Positions 15,741-25,407 are shown, counted from the first letter of the stretch. The stretch: DNA of 64,000 nt from Bacteroidota bacterium (GCA_029781865.1 JAKOVW010000081.1:62001-126000), one strand, 5' to 3'. The notes: generated by a model not told the origin, from the sequence alone. A program made the numbers and translations.

Positions 15741-17918
15741 ATGCGCGTAGCAATGAAATACGGAGGTTATGCAACACCTTGTCTAACCTTCTCTTATGGT
15801 GAAGTAGAAGATTATACCATCAATATCCAATCGCCATCGGGCAGCTGTGATATCCCGGGTGGATTGAATATTAATAATATTGGCAAAACGACATCAGCAG
15901 TAAGTTGGAATTCAGTTGCAGGAGCATCATCCTATAATTTTGAATATAAATTGAATACTGAATCAAATTGGACTGTTATCAACTCAAGTACTACAAGTAT
16001 AAATTTATCCGGATTGACTATAAATTCATTGTATAACACAAGAGTAAAATCAATTTGCACCTCCGGTACCAGTGAATACTGCGCAGTAATTAATTTCACT
16101 ACATTAAATGAAAGCTGCGGGATTCCAACAAATCTCAATGCATCAGAAATTACTAAATCAACAGCAACTGTAAATTGGAATGCAGTAGCAGAAGCCATTT
16201 CGTATAGCTTTGAATACAAACTGAATTCCGAATCGAATTGGACATCAATAACTAAAACGTCAACCAGTCACAACTTAACAGGACTCATTCCTGGTACCCT
16301 CTACAATATCAGAGTAAAATCAAATTGCACATTTGGTACTGGTGAATATGCTGCCATTGTCAATTTTACTACATTAAACGAAAGCTGTGAGATTCCTGCA
16401 AATCTGAATGTGACAGAAATTACCAAAACAACGGCAACTGCCCATTGGAATGTTGTATCCGGGGCAATTTCATATAGTTTTGAATACAAACCAAATTCTG
16501 AATCTGTCTGGACGCCAGTCAGTAAAACAACAACAGACCATAATCTTGGTGGATTAATTCCCGGGACACTTTACAACACAAGAGTGAAATCAACTTGCGC
16601 CAGCGGTACAAGTCAATATTCTTCAATTGTAAATTTCACAACACAAAATGAAATTTGTGAAATTCCGGCTAATCTTAATCCATCCAACATTTCTCAAAAT
16701 GGGGCTACGCTTAGCTGGAATCCTGTGTCTGGTGCAAGCTCATATAACCTGGAATATAAACAGAATTCAGAATCTACTTGGACGGTGATAAATACAACTT
16801 CTACGTTGTATAATTTATCCGGTTTAACAGAGAATACACTTTATGACGTCCGTATTAAAACAATTTGTGCATTTGGTCCCGGTGAATATGCTATTACCAT
16901 ACATTTTACAACTACTTCATCCGGTAGTTGTGGAATACCAATTAATCTTTCTGTATCTAATTTAGGTCCATCAAAGGCAACTGTTCTTTGGAATGCAGTT
17001 GGTGGTGCTATTTCTTATAATGTTCAATATAAACTCACATCGGGAGATAACTGGTCAACCATAAATGTTGCCACGAATTCAGTGAATTTAACTGGTCTTA
17101 CGACCAATACCTCTTATAATGTACATGTTCAGGCAATTTGTGGATCAGGTCAAAGCGCTTATTCTTCGTCAATTTCATTTAATACCCCTGCAGAATATTG
17201 CATTTCTAAAGGCCTGAGCACAAACTACGAATGGATAAAGAGGGTAATTCTCGGAACAATTGATCGAAGCTCCGGTAAAGACGGAGGATATTTTAATGGA
17301 ACAAGCTTAAGTACGAATGTTGAAAAAGGCGTCAACTATACCGTTAGCTATCAATGCGGCTCTACAGGTAGTTCTGGCACCCTTTACTGGAGAATCTGGA
17401 TTGACTATAACAATAATAATTCGTTTGAAGATCCGGGAGAAATGGTGGTATCAGTGGCTTCTCCAAGTACGGCATTACTCAGTTCGAATTTTACAGTTCC
17501 TGCCGGAGCCGCTACCGGAAATGTCCGTATGAGAGTAGCTATGAAATATGGAGGTTATTCCACTCCTTGTTTGTCCTTCAACTATGGAGAAGTTGAAGAT
17601 TACACCATCAACATTCAGGGAACCGGCGGGTTTGTGGATCCAAATGCCATAAGCAATCGCATAGAGAACGTTAACCTCTTTCCTAATCCATTTTCAAGGG
17701 AGTTTAATTTAGATTTATATGCGAATCAGGATCAGGAAATCCAGATGACCATTCTGGATCAATTGGGCAAAGTATATTTGTCTAAACCGCTGCATGCATT
17801 GACCGGAAATAACAGATTCCACATAGAATCGGCAGAATTTATTCCAGGTTCTTATTCTATACAAATTAAATCTGCTAATAATACGTACCTGAGAAAAATG
17901 GTGAAATTGGAAAAGTAA
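15741..17918 (+). CDS. C-terminal continuation: GEVED end, five fibronectin III domains, second GEVED domain and T9SS tail
   Basis: Same frame as the upstream 709-residue ORF; open from 15654, with the first ATG at 15741 inside the first GEVED domain (YGEVEDYTINI). There is no promoter or signal peptide here, so independent translation is unlikely. It encodes five fibronectin III repeats that begin CxIPxxL, a second complete GEVED domain (YCISKGLSTNYEW to GEVEDYTINI) and a type A T9SS sorting domain (NLFPNPFSREFNL, then a GSYSIQIKS strand). It completes the secreted protease begun at 13524. Confidence 0.75.
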   Translation: MRVAMKYGGYATPCLTFSYGEVEDYTINIQSPSGSCDIPGGLNINNIGKTTSAVSWNSVAGASSYNFEYKLNTESNWTVINSSTTSINLSGLTINSLYNTRVKSICTSGTSEYCAVINFTTLNESCGIPTNLNASEITKSTATVNWNAVAEAISYSFEYKLNSESNWTSITKTSTSHNLTGLIPGTLYNIRVKSNCTFGTGEYAAIVNFTTLNESCEIPANLNVTEITKTTATAHWNVVSGAISYSFEYKPNSESVWTPVSKTTTDHNLGGLIPGTLYNTRVKSTCASGTSQYSSIVNFTTQNEICEIPANLNPSNISQNGATLSWNPVSGASSYNLEYKQNSESTWTVINTTSTLYNLSGLTENTLYDVRIKTICAFGPGEYAITIHFTTTSSGSCGIPINLSVSNLGPSKATVLWNAVGGAISYNVQYKLTSGDNWSTINVATNSVNLTGLTTNTSYNVHVQAICGSGQSAYSSSISFNTPAEYCISKGLSTNYEWIKRVILGTIDRSSGKDGGYFNGTSLSTNVEKGVNYTVSYQCGSTGSSGTLYWRIWIDYNNNNSFEDPGEMVVSVASPSTALLSSNFTVPAGAATGNVRMRVAMKYGGYSTPCLSFNYGEVEDYTINIQGTGGFVDPNAISNRIENVNLFPNPFSREFNLDLYANQDQEIQMTILDQLGKVYLSKPLHALTGNNRFHIESAEFIPGSYSIQIKSANNTYLRKMVKLEK

Positions 17919-17999
17919 GTGAGCCTCTGGCGGCAATGAAAACTGATTGAACCGGTTTTTTGACTATCTTTACGGTATAATTGCGTGAATATAAGGCTC

Positions 18000-18251
18000 A
18001 TGGATACAACAAAGAATAAGAAATCAGAAGACTTTAAGATTACTGGAAATTGGGAAAAGCAGTCCAAGCAACTTGCAAAGAAATTTTCTCAACTCACCAA
18101 AGCTGACCTGAAATTAGAATCCGGCAAGGACAATGAATTACTTGAACGGATCGAAACAAGACTGAATAAAAACAGGGCTGAAGTCATTAATCTTATCAAG
18201 AATTGCCAACCGGTTGAAGTTCGCGCTGACCTGGCCAAATGGATTGTTTAA
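18000..18251 (+). CDS. CsbD-like stress protein
   Basis: An 83-residue soluble protein from ATG 18000 (an in-frame GTG lies at 17985). The pattern NWEKQSKQLAKKFSQLTKAD, then GKDNELLERIE and NRAEVINLI, fits the CsbD helix arrangement (W...K..L......LT..DL...G..D.L...I). Family knowledge: CsbD-like proteins are abundant general stress proteins of unclear activity. Other envelope or stress genes follow up to 20566. Confidence 0.68.
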   Translation: MDTTKNKKSEDFKITGNWEKQSKQLAKKFSQLTKADLKLESGKDNELLERIETRLNKNRAEVINLIKNCQPVEVRADLAKWIV

Positions 18252-18324
18252 TCATAAGGTCTTGTTCATCCACTTTACTTTAATCTTTTGGAGTAACTTA
18301 TTTATTATTAATTCTCTCCTTACG

Positions 18325-18592
18325 TTAAACAGTAAGTACTTTTACTATTTTCCGGATAACTTCAAGTATTCTGGTTAGAGTATATGATACAATAATACTC
18401 ACCACTAATACTTCAGCAAGAATAAACAGATTGGCGGTAAATGCATTGAGATAATCACTCGTCAATGAATTTGATCGGAAATCGTTCATCAATGCCGGGT
18501 GCAGGCTAAGAAAAATAGTCATAAACATTGCGAATCCAACAACTCCGATTGTGGAGACTTTTAATTACAAATTCATCCTTGGTAATTTTCAT
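18325..18592 (-). pseudogene. Small membrane protein gene with an apparent +1 frameshift
   Basis: On the minus strand an ATG at 18592 begins MKITKDEFVIK, then runs into a stop. Removing one base from the four-T run 18559-18562 (plus strand) joins it to a long open frame ending at 18325. The result is an 88-residue protein with two transmembrane helices (IGVVGFAMFMTIFLS and LFILAEVLVVSIIVSY) and a basic tail. No family recognised. The repair is an inference from frame continuity; a recent indel or a sequencing error are both possible. Confidence 0.5.
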
Positions 18593-18638
18593 TTGTTCGT
18601 ATTTTACCCTTTATCCTGATTAACATCAATAACCCATT

Positions 18639-18902
18639 TTATATAATTGTCGTTAGCTCAAAGTTATAGATAGAAATTGGGCTGACTTTTATATAATTTC
18701 TCATTTCATTTGCATAGTTCTCACATACCAATACCTCTGAAAACGATTGACAATTTAAATAATCTCCTTTCCTGCTTATTTTGCTATAGGCAATACTATT
18801 GTTTTTCAATAATTTTGTAATGAGTTCTAACAACTCCGGGTGGGAATGCGAATTTGATTATTCCATCTGAAATGGATATGGTATCCAATTTTTTTGAATC
18901 AT
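18639..18902 (-). pseudogene. Small protein gene with two apparent frameshifts
   Basis: On the minus strand an ATG at 18902 starts MIQK. Adding one base to the seven-base run at 18889-18895 gives KLDTISISDGIIKFAFPP, and removing one G at about 18839 joins this to ELLELITKLLKNNSIAYSK and on to the stop at 18639. The joined protein would be about 87 residues, soluble, with two cysteines. It sits 46 bp upstream of the damaged membrane-protein gene and is probably its operon partner. No family recognised. Confidence 0.4.
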
Positions 18903-18940
18903 TTTATGTTCTATTTTAATATCAATTAAAACGACTTATT

Positions 18941-19747
18941 ATGAAAAATACAATTTCGATTTTATTGATCCTGATCCTTTTTTTGTCCTGCACAAAAAAT
19001 CTGGTGACAGGCCGTAAGCAACTAAGCCTGGTTTCAGAGTCTGAATTACAATCAATGGCTTTAAAAGAATATAGCAGTTTCCTTAGTTCGAACAAAGTTG
19101 TGAATGCAAATACCAACAAGGATGCTGAAATGGTAAAGCGTATCGGAAACCGGATTGCCAGTTCTATTAAGACCTATTATGATGGCAAAGGACAACCTTC
19201 CGTGTTGAAAGGGTATAATTGGGAATTCAATCTTGTCGATAATAAAGAAGTGAATGCCTGGTGTATGCCCGGAGGAAAAGTAGTTGTATATACAGGTCTC
19301 CTTCCTGTTACGAAAAATGAAACTGCCTTGGCTATTGTGTTAGGCCATGAAATTACTCATGCACTTGCACAACATGGGAGCGAACGCATGAGCCAGGGTT
19401 TATTACAACAACTCGGAGGTGCCGCTCTGGAAGTAGCCATCAAGGATAAACCTGCACAAACGAAAAATATTTTCATGACTGCTTATGGTATCGGCACAAC
19501 AGTTGGTGCAATATTGCCTTTCTCAAGACAGGAAGAATCCGAAGCCGATAAATATGGACTTTATTTTGCTGCCATGGCAGGCTACAATCCGGAAGAAGCC
19601 ATTCCATTCTGGGAAAGAATGGCTTCTTCAGGCGGTTCCAAACCTCCTGAATTTTTAAGTGATCATCCTTCTGATGCTAAAAGAATTGCACAATTAAAAG
19701 TAATCATGCCGGAAGCTCTAAAGTTCTATCACCCTGCAAAGAAATAA
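18941..19747 (+). CDS. M48 family metallopeptidase, lipoprotein
   Basis: A 268-residue protein with a lipoprotein signal (LFLSC, lipidated C17). M48 zinc site H136-E-I-T-H140, and the downstream ligand glutamate in the EESEADKYG helix. NAWCMPGGKVVVYTGL precedes the site, as in the LoiP/YggG group. Family knowledge: periplasmic, membrane-anchored quality-control protease induced by envelope stress. Monocistronic; convergent with the minus-strand genes that follow. Confidence 0.87.
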   Translation: MKNTISILLILILFLSCTKNLVTGRKQLSLVSESELQSMALKEYSSFLSSNKVVNANTNKDAEMVKRIGNRIASSIKTYYDGKGQPSVLKGYNWEFNLVDNKEVNAWCMPGGKVVVYTGLLPVTKNETALAIVLGHEITHALAQHGSERMSQGLLQQLGGAALEVAIKDKPAQTKNIFMTAYGIGTTVGAILPFSRQEESEADKYGLYFAAMAGYNPEEAIPFWERMASSGGSKPPEFLSDHPSDAKRIAQLKVIMPEALKFYHPAKK

Positions 19748-19794
19748 AATGTTATTAAAAAGGATGTGATGATTGAAATTCTGATCAATACCAA

Positions 19795-20217
19795 TTAACA
19801 GCTTATAGCTTCATCTGTATTATCGTCTTTATTGCTATCTCCGGATTTACCTTTGAAAAATTTCATAAATTCCTTACCTAAAGATTTCAGTGTATCGGAG
19901 TTTTTATCTACTACGGCCGCAATACCTGCCATTAATGCAGTACTCAGCATTTTTTTCATTGGCGTATTGGTCATTTTTTCAACAACCAGATTATAAGCGA
20001 AACCGGCCGCAAGACCAATTGCAGTATTGATGAGATTATCCTTTAATTCTTTTGATGCTGCAGCCTCCTTAAAAGTGTTTTTAATGATGTTGATCGGTTT
20101 CATACTTTCGTAAGCCCGTAAAAAATCTTGTTTCAACAATTTTGCATCTTCATCTTGCCTGCGTTCCAATTCAATTATCGCAAGTTTAAGGCTTTCCATC
20201 GAGTCTATATTTTGCAT
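19795..20217 (-). CDS. Hypothetical protein with amphipathic central helices
   Basis: A 140-residue protein. The N-terminal third is a charged predicted coiled coil (about 8-40, IIELERRQDEDAKLLKQDFL). The middle has two hydrophobic helices (about 62-80 and 92-102, TAIGLAAGFAYNLVV), and the tail is acidic. The start lies 7 bp after the holin-X-like gene, which precedes it in the operon. The pair resembles YqjD/YqjE-type membrane proteins, but I cannot name the family firmly. Confidence 0.6.
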   Translation of the reverse strand: MQNIDSMESLKLAIIELERRQDEDAKLLKQDFLRAYESMKPINIIKNTFKEAAASKELKDNLINTAIGLAAGFAYNLVVEKMTNTPMKKMLSTALMAGIAAVVDKNSDTLKSLGKEFMKFFKGKSGDSNKDDNTDEAISC

Positions 20218-20224
20218 AATGATC

Positions 20225-20566
20225 TTATTTAAAAGCTTGCTTAATGATCAAATCAATAAGTGGCTTTTTAATCCACTTATTTTTAAATAGGTTTAAAATA
20301 ATTCCAGCGAACAGGTAAAACGCTGCGACGACAAAAAAGCCATAATAAGACTTGCCCAGACATTCGCCCAACCAAAGGGCAATTCCAATATTCAACACTA
20401 ATCCAAATAAGCTGAACATAATGATTACTGCTAATCTGGAAACAACAGAACCGGCAACATCCGCAGTTGTTTCTAATGATTTGAGTTTAGAAAGCTCGAA
20501 AGTCGTCTTGATATAGGCTTCCAGTCTTTCAATTAGTAATTCAATGATATTTGATTGATTTTCCAT
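20225..20566 (-). CDS. Holin-X/YqjE-like membrane protein
   Basis: A 113-residue protein: an N-terminal amphipathic helix (LLIERLEAYIKTTFELSKLK), then two transmembrane helices (about 47-70 and 77-94), then a basic C-terminus (KNKWIKKPLIDLIIKQ). This layout matches the Actinobacterial Holin-X/YqjE superfamily, which despite its name is widespread and not phage-specific. It is first in a two-gene operon with the next minus-strand gene. Confidence 0.68.
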   Translation of the reverse strand: MENQSNIIELLIERLEAYIKTTFELSKLKSLETTADVAGSVVSRLAVIIMFSLFGLVLNIGIALWLGECLGKSYYGFFVVAAFYLFAGIILNLFKNKWIKKPLIDLIIKQAFK

Positions 20567-20806
20567 TTTATTTGTTTGACATTTAATCTTCGTTCAACAC
20601 GCAAATTTAAAGATAAGTTTCAATGGAAGAAGGTTTTTAAGAATTCAGGCCTTTCACTTTATTCCACTGAGTTCATTTCAATTTGCTATTCAATTAAACT
20701 TCCATTAATACTTTAAGAAAATAAAAATTCAAATTCCGCATCACAATCCTAATACTAATTATATGATCCAATAAATTTAAAAATTGCATCCTAGTCCTGC
20801 AACTTT

Positions 20807-22669
20807 CTAACGAAAAGGAATAATCTCCGGCTTACCTATTTCAAAGTCTCTGAATCCAAAATCCGTTGTTTGAAAAGAATTGAATTTGAAAATATCACGT
20901 CCGTTACCCGGTATAAGCGGAAAAAAGGAAATAGAAAATTGAAATGTACTTATCACCAGATTTTCGTTCTTAACAAGAACACCCAATCCAATTTGCGAAT
21001 AAATCCTGCTTCTTTTAAATCCATTGGCATCATCCCCCAACAAACCAAATGAATAATTTATATATGGTCCGAAACGGAAACCCAAAAAATTCCATGGAGC
21101 ATAGGATTGTGTTTGCAAAGAAAGTACAAACCGGTTAGTTCCTGTTAATGCGGAACTATTAAAACCTTCTAATCCTGTACCTTCATGAAGCGTTAAACTA
21201 TCATTCGCAAATCTGTTTATACCAAAGAAAAGTTCTGGTTTCACAAATTGCCGGATCTTCCAGTTACCTATGGATAATAAGTTTGTAAAATAATTAGCAG
21301 CCATGGTAAAAACACCTTGCTCTACTTTTGAAGCATGAATAAAGGTACCATATTCAAAGTTTCTGCTTAAGTATCCCCATTCATTATAATCACCGGTAGA
21401 ATAACGTATCCCAAAGTAATAACGACTTCTATTATTCTTATCCTGAAATCCTCCGGATATACTATATACATTTCCAACCGGTACATCTTCTGTAATACCA
21501 TAGTTAAAAATGTATTTGTCCTTTACATATTTTCGTGTAGAAATACCCAGGGAAAATAAAAATAAATCTTCATTTGTATAAAAATGGAGGGTATCATAAA
21601 TCTGTTCTGGTTTCAAAGCATAGCGTGTTCTGACATATCTCCCCGCTAAAATTAAATTTGTAGTTCGCTCATTTTCGGTTGATCCAGGAAATATTTGCAT
21701 GGCATTACCCAGCCAGTAATCCTGAATATTTGACTTGTATCTAATTGGTCTGTAATCGCTATTTTGATAAAAGATGGAATCTCTGCGGTAGCGCTGAGAA
21801 ACGAAAATACCTCCTGCCCATTTGGCGAGGGGTGAATAAAACGGCCTTTCTATTCCGATATTTTTTTCAAAGTTATCATACTCATCTATAAAATAGTGAA
21901 GGTTAGCATTAATATAGGAATTGCGGATATTAGGTATAAAGTAATTGGTATTATAAGCATGGCGACCATTCGAATGATTCCAGGTAAAGGCATTTTGAAA
22001 TTCATGGCCCAGTCCTAATATATTTTTATCCGTTAAATCAATTTTTAGTCTTGATGACGATACCTCAATTTTAGGAATAAGACTCCAGTTATCCAGTACC
22101 CGGATAAATAAATCCACGGAATCCGAATGCAGAGACGTATTTTCAACATAAAAAGATACTTCATGAATAAATCGCTGGCTGCGTATAAGACGTTCCGATT
22201 CCTTAACTAACAAAGAATCGAAAATCTGATTTTGATGAATAAGTAATAAATTTCGAATGGTGATATGTTGAGACCGGATATGCAGTTTATTTCCAACGGT
22301 ATACAAAATATTTTGTGATTCTGCATCTTCACTGTTAACCGAATATCCAAATGGGTCCAATGTGGATATATTAATTCTCCTGATAATCTTTCCTTCAAAG
22401 CCCCGGTATGATTTGCGTAAATTATGCCTGAGTGAATTTTTTTGGCTGGATTGCTTATTAGAGGGTTTGTCTGAAGATTTAAATATTAATTCATATATAA
22501 ACTGAGTGAATTTACTTTTTTTGGAATAGGATTCTATATTTTTATAGAGCTTAGTTGAATCGCCCTTTGTAACTTTATCTTGCGCGAATACACCGCCATG
22601 CATCATGAATGAAAAAAAGTATATGCAAAATAAATTGTTGAGGGTAATCCTTCTCTTTGTTAATTGCAT
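20807..22669 (-). CDS. Outer membrane beta-barrel protein with POTRA-like region (BamA/TamA-like)
   Basis: A 620-residue protein with a signal peptide (about 8-29, ending GVFAQ). Residues ~95-200 look like one or two POTRA-type modules (GKIIRRINISTLDPFG; SERLIRSQRFIHEVSFYV). The remaining ~400 residues are an aromatic-rich beta-barrel, with FGPYINYSFGLLGD and a final amphipathic strand. Distant relation to the Omp85 surface antigen family is inferred. Family knowledge: assembly or transport of outer membrane proteins. It is too short on POTRA domains to be BamA itself. Monocistronic. Confidence 0.68.
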   Translation of the reverse strand: MQLTKRRITLNNLFCIYFFSFMMHGGVFAQDKVTKGDSTKLYKNIESYSKKSKFTQFIYELIFKSSDKPSNKQSSQKNSLRHNLRKSYRGFEGKIIRRINISTLDPFGYSVNSEDAESQNILYTVGNKLHIRSQHITIRNLLLIHQNQIFDSLLVKESERLIRSQRFIHEVSFYVENTSLHSDSVDLFIRVLDNWSLIPKIEVSSSRLKIDLTDKNILGLGHEFQNAFTWNHSNGRHAYNTNYFIPNIRNSYINANLHYFIDEYDNFEKNIGIERPFYSPLAKWAGGIFVSQRYRRDSIFYQNSDYRPIRYKSNIQDYWLGNAMQIFPGSTENERTTNLILAGRYVRTRYALKPEQIYDTLHFYTNEDLFLFSLGISTRKYVKDKYIFNYGITEDVPVGNVYSISGGFQDKNNRSRYYFGIRYSTGDYNEWGYLSRNFEYGTFIHASKVEQGVFTMAANYFTNLLSIGNWKIRQFVKPELFFGINRFANDSLTLHEGTGLEGFNSSALTGTNRFVLSLQTQSYAPWNFLGFRFGPYINYSFGLLGDDANGFKRSRIYSQIGLGVLVKNENLVISTFQFSISFFPLIPGNGRDIFKFNSFQTTDFGFRDFEIGKPEIIPFR

Positions 22670-23101
22670 CTCGCTAAGTTACTATATAACTTTCAAAAAT
22701 CAATTTAAATATCAATTCCTAAAAAATACTATTACACCATCATAATTTTGGCTTTTGTAACCGAAAGTATTTTTATTCTTAATAAACCGTAATTTGAATT
22801 CCGCAACTTGCTTGCTACAATGCTTATGTGTTGACTACCGGAATCAGCTTCCATTTTTAATACATGAAAACGTTTCAGAATCAAAACCTGTTGATGATAT
22901 TAATTTATATTTTAATAATACAAAGCATGCCAAAAATTACATCAAGACTAAGAATTGAGTCTTCGGAATTGACTTATACTAATACAAATGTTGCCACCAA
23001 AGTAATTTGCAAAAAAATAAATAAGCCACCCAACTTAGCTGAAAATCCTGTAATACCGTATTGGTACACATATAGAATTAAAAACTATTATTTTCCAATA
23101 A
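22670..23101. other. Intergenic region, no supported gene
   Basis: About 430 bp between two minus-strand genes. A plus-strand ORF starts at 22864 but overlaps the next gene's 3' end and has no recognisable protein features. Promoter sequences for the barrel gene must lie at the left part, but I saw no clear -7 element. Confidence 0.4.
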
Positions 23102-23821
23102 TTATCTCGGTCTTATCTCTCTTCTGTTATTATTCTTTTCTTCCCTGTTGAATTGCTTATTGATTTCAGCTTTATTTTCTTTAGGTCGCTCCTTTATAAT
23201 TTCGGGTCTGCTTGCTTTTTCAACGGGTTTCCTGGTTTCCTTCATTGCAGGTTTAACCTTAACAGGTCGCCCGATTTCCTTTCCATAGTAATTGGTATTT
23301 TGCGGTTCCCTTGAAAGCTGCGGTTTGCGTTCCGGTTTTTCGTTATGTCCAGGCTGATTTATCCTCGGTCGCACTTCATTTCGATGATATATAGGTCTTC
23401 CTCCGTTTTCATTAAATCCCCTGATTTTTGATCTTTCATCTTCTCGGTAAATATTTCTGTAATAGTACCTTGGATAATGTGAGATATAAAAGTGATGATG
23501 CATCCAGGGCTGATAAACTCCGGTATTGAGTGCAATTACAAAACAATTATCCAGGTCATAACTACTGTAATAAGGTGGTAAGTAATGTGTAAACAACCAC
23601 TGGCCATTCTCCAGGTACACAAAATCCTGGTTAGACAAATCATAATAAACCTCCATGTCAGGCATATAATAATAACGCACTCCTGAATAATAATCAGGCG
23701 CCCAGGATGGATTGGTATACTGTACCTCATCAGTGTATCCGTTACTTGATCCGCAACCGGATAAAAAGGAAATGGAAACGCATAGGAATGCGACAAAACC
23801 TATTTTATTTAATAGTTTCAT
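23102..23821 (-). CDS. Predicted lipoprotein with Tyr-rich domain and basic tail
   Basis: A 239-residue protein with a lipoprotein signal (FLSGC, C23). Residues ~30-125 are rich in Tyr and Trp (DYYSGVRYYYMPDMEVYYD, YPRYYYRNIY), like small Bacteroidota surface lipoproteins with a short beta-rich domain. Residues ~130-239 are low-complexity and strongly basic (many Lys, Arg, Pro, Asn), probably disordered. Function unknown; the tail could bind acidic polymers or peptidoglycan (inference). Confidence 0.68.
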   Translation of the reverse strand: MKLLNKIGFVAFLCVSISFLSGCGSSNGYTDEVQYTNPSWAPDYYSGVRYYYMPDMEVYYDLSNQDFVYLENGQWLFTHYLPPYYSSYDLDNCFVIALNTGVYQPWMHHHFYISHYPRYYYRNIYREDERSKIRGFNENGGRPIYHRNEVRPRINQPGHNEKPERKPQLSREPQNTNYYGKEIGRPVKVKPAMKETRKPVEKASRPEIIKERPKENKAEINKQFNREEKNNNRREIRPR

Positions 23822-24274
23822 ATTATTTAGAATTTTTGCCTACTTTGTAACAAGGTGTTCGGCTTTTCCTTTTGATGCAATCCCCTGATAACAGTGTTTG
23901 CACCGAAAATTCGCAAAATAAAATTCAACCCACTTATATGTCCTGATACAAAAATTCATAAACCCTCACATTCCAACCCCAAATGACTCTATTTCTAACT
24001 ATTAATCCTTTCTATAAAACAAACAAGGGGCTTTATCTGTTACAGCAAAACCGGAATATTTTACGTGAATGCATAACATTATGTATCCAGGGTCTGGTTT
24101 TATTAATTTTTATTGCATGATCCGGCTATAAATCGGATACATTCATTTATATCATTCCGTTCATTGAAATTCATAGCGATTTGCGTAGGAATTCGATTGA
24201 CAAAGATGCGTTCGGTAATTTGATTATGATTAACTAATTAAACTTATTAAATTTATTCTGCTTAAAATAAAACA
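23822..24274. other. Intergenic region between divergent genes
   Basis: A 453-bp gap that must hold two divergent promoters (lipoprotein to the left, YceI to the right). I saw no ORF, no RNA gene and no clear terminator. The region just upstream of 24275 is AT-rich with a weak TAATTTG near 24217. Confidence 0.4.
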
Positions 24275-24832
24275 ATGACTAATTCAGAAACAAACACAAA
24301 AACCAAATGGCTTATTGACACTGCTCACAGCGAGATTGGATTTAAAGTAAGGCATCTTATGATATCCAATGTGAGTGGCCGTTTTAAACAATTTGATGCA
24401 AGTATTTACACAACAGGGGAAGACTTCATGAGTGCAGAAATTGATTTTTGGTTAGATCCTTCTTCACTTGACACCCGTGATGCTAAAAGAGATGCACATT
24501 TAACAAGTGCCGATTTTTTTGATGTAGAAAACTATAAACAAATCAATTTTAAAGCCAACAGCTTTATCAACCAGGATAATGATGGCCATTATGAAATGCA
24601 CGGGGATCTTACTATAAAAGGAATTACCAAACGAATAATCCTTAATGTTGAATTTGGAGGTTTAATGAAAGATCCATGGGGAAATCACAAAGCGGCCTTT
24701 TCAATTTCGGGCAAAATAAATCGTAAGGACTGGGGATTAAATTGGAATGCAGCATTGGAAACCGGTGGTGTACTGGTCAGTGAAGAAATATGGATCGTCT
24801 GTGATGTGCAATTAATGAAACAACCTGAATAA
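24275..24832 (+). CDS. YceI family protein
   Basis: A 185-residue lipocalin-like YceI domain covering nearly the whole protein: WLIDTAHSEIGFKVRHLMIS, VSGRFKQF, the DxRDAKRDAHL segment, and ITKRIILNVEFGG. There is no signal peptide, unlike periplasmic YceI proteins, so this copy is probably cytoplasmic. Family knowledge: binds polyisoprenoid or other lipophilic ligands. The FMN reductase gene follows after 5 bp, so the two are co-transcribed. Confidence 0.85.
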   Translation: MTNSETNTKTKWLIDTAHSEIGFKVRHLMISNVSGRFKQFDASIYTTGEDFMSAEIDFWLDPSSLDTRDAKRDAHLTSADFFDVENYKQINFKANSFINQDNDGHYEMHGDLTIKGITKRIILNVEFGGLMKDPWGNHKAAFSISGKINRKDWGLNWNAALETGGVLVSEEIWIVCDVQLMKQPE

Positions 24833-24837
24833 ACGAA

Positions 24838-25407
24838 ATGCCACCACATATTGCCATATTATCATCAAGCGTAAGAGCCGGAAGAAAAAGTCACCGGGTT
24901 GCATTGTATTTTAAGCATTATCTCGAGTCAAATAATCTGGCAACTTCCGAATTACTGGACTTAAAGGAATATAATTTTCCCATTTTCGATGAAGGCTTAC
25001 GATATCAAAAAAATCCTACGTCCGCTATGCTTCTGTTTTCAGAACGGATACATTCAGCAGACGGAGTAATTATCGTGACTCCGGAATACAATGGCGGATA
25101 CCCCGCCAGCTTGAAAAATGCCATTGACTTTTTGTACGAAGAATGGCATCGAAAACCTGTGGCTATTTCAACTGTGTCGGATGGTTCTTTTGGTGGCACA
25201 CAGGTCATCACATCGCTGCAATTTTCCCTTTGGAAAATACGTGCATGGACCGTACCTGCTATGTTTCCCGTACCTAAAGTACAGGAACTCTTTGATGAAA
25301 ATGGAATCCCTACCGATAAAATTGCAATTGAAAAAAGAGCACATAAATTTATCCAAGAATTGCTATGGTGCATTCAGGCAAAAAGTAAAATGCCTCACGA
25401 AAAATAA
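24838..25407 (+). CDS. NAD(P)H-dependent FMN reductase family oxidoreductase
   Basis: A 189-residue flavodoxin-like protein. The N-terminal phosphate loop is ILSSSVRAGRKSHRVA, and the central motif TPEYNGGYPASLKNAID binds flavin as in the YieF/ChrR and azoreductase-like family. VSDGSFGGTQ follows. Family knowledge: reduces FMN or quinones with NAD(P)H in the cytoplasm. Paired with YceI in an operon, which suggests redox handling of a lipophilic quinone-like compound (inference). Confidence 0.82.
   Translation: MPPHIAILSSSVRAGRKSHRVALYFKHYLESNNLATSELLDLKEYNFPIFDEGLRYQKNPTSAMLLFSERIHSADGVIIVTPEYNGGYPASLKNAIDFLYEEWHRKPVAISTVSDGSFGGTQVITSLQFSLWKIRAWTVPAMFPVPKVQELFDENGIPTDKIAIEKRAHKFIQELLWCIQAKSKMPHEK

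Larger units (their letters stand above)
13524..17918 (+). pseudogene. Composite T9SS metalloprotease gene with one nonsense codon
   Basis: The whole unit is 1464 codons plus the final stop, in a single frame, broken only by TAA at 15651. In the second GEVED domain the aligned codon is GAA (…EDPGEMVVS), so one G-to-T change in GAA explains the stop. The flanks remain fully coding on both sides. Either a very recent inactivation, a sequencing error, or readthrough. Confidence 0.7.

Noticed and set aside
20225-20566. Phage holin as evidence of a prophage
   Set aside because: The holin-X/YqjE superfamily is common in non-phage loci. No other phage gene, integrase or attachment repeat is nearby.
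22864-23151. 95-codon plus-strand ORF
   Set aside because: It overlaps the 3' end of a better supported minus-strand lipoprotein gene, has no recognisable domain, and its low-complexity hydrophobic ends fit chance in AT-rich DNA.
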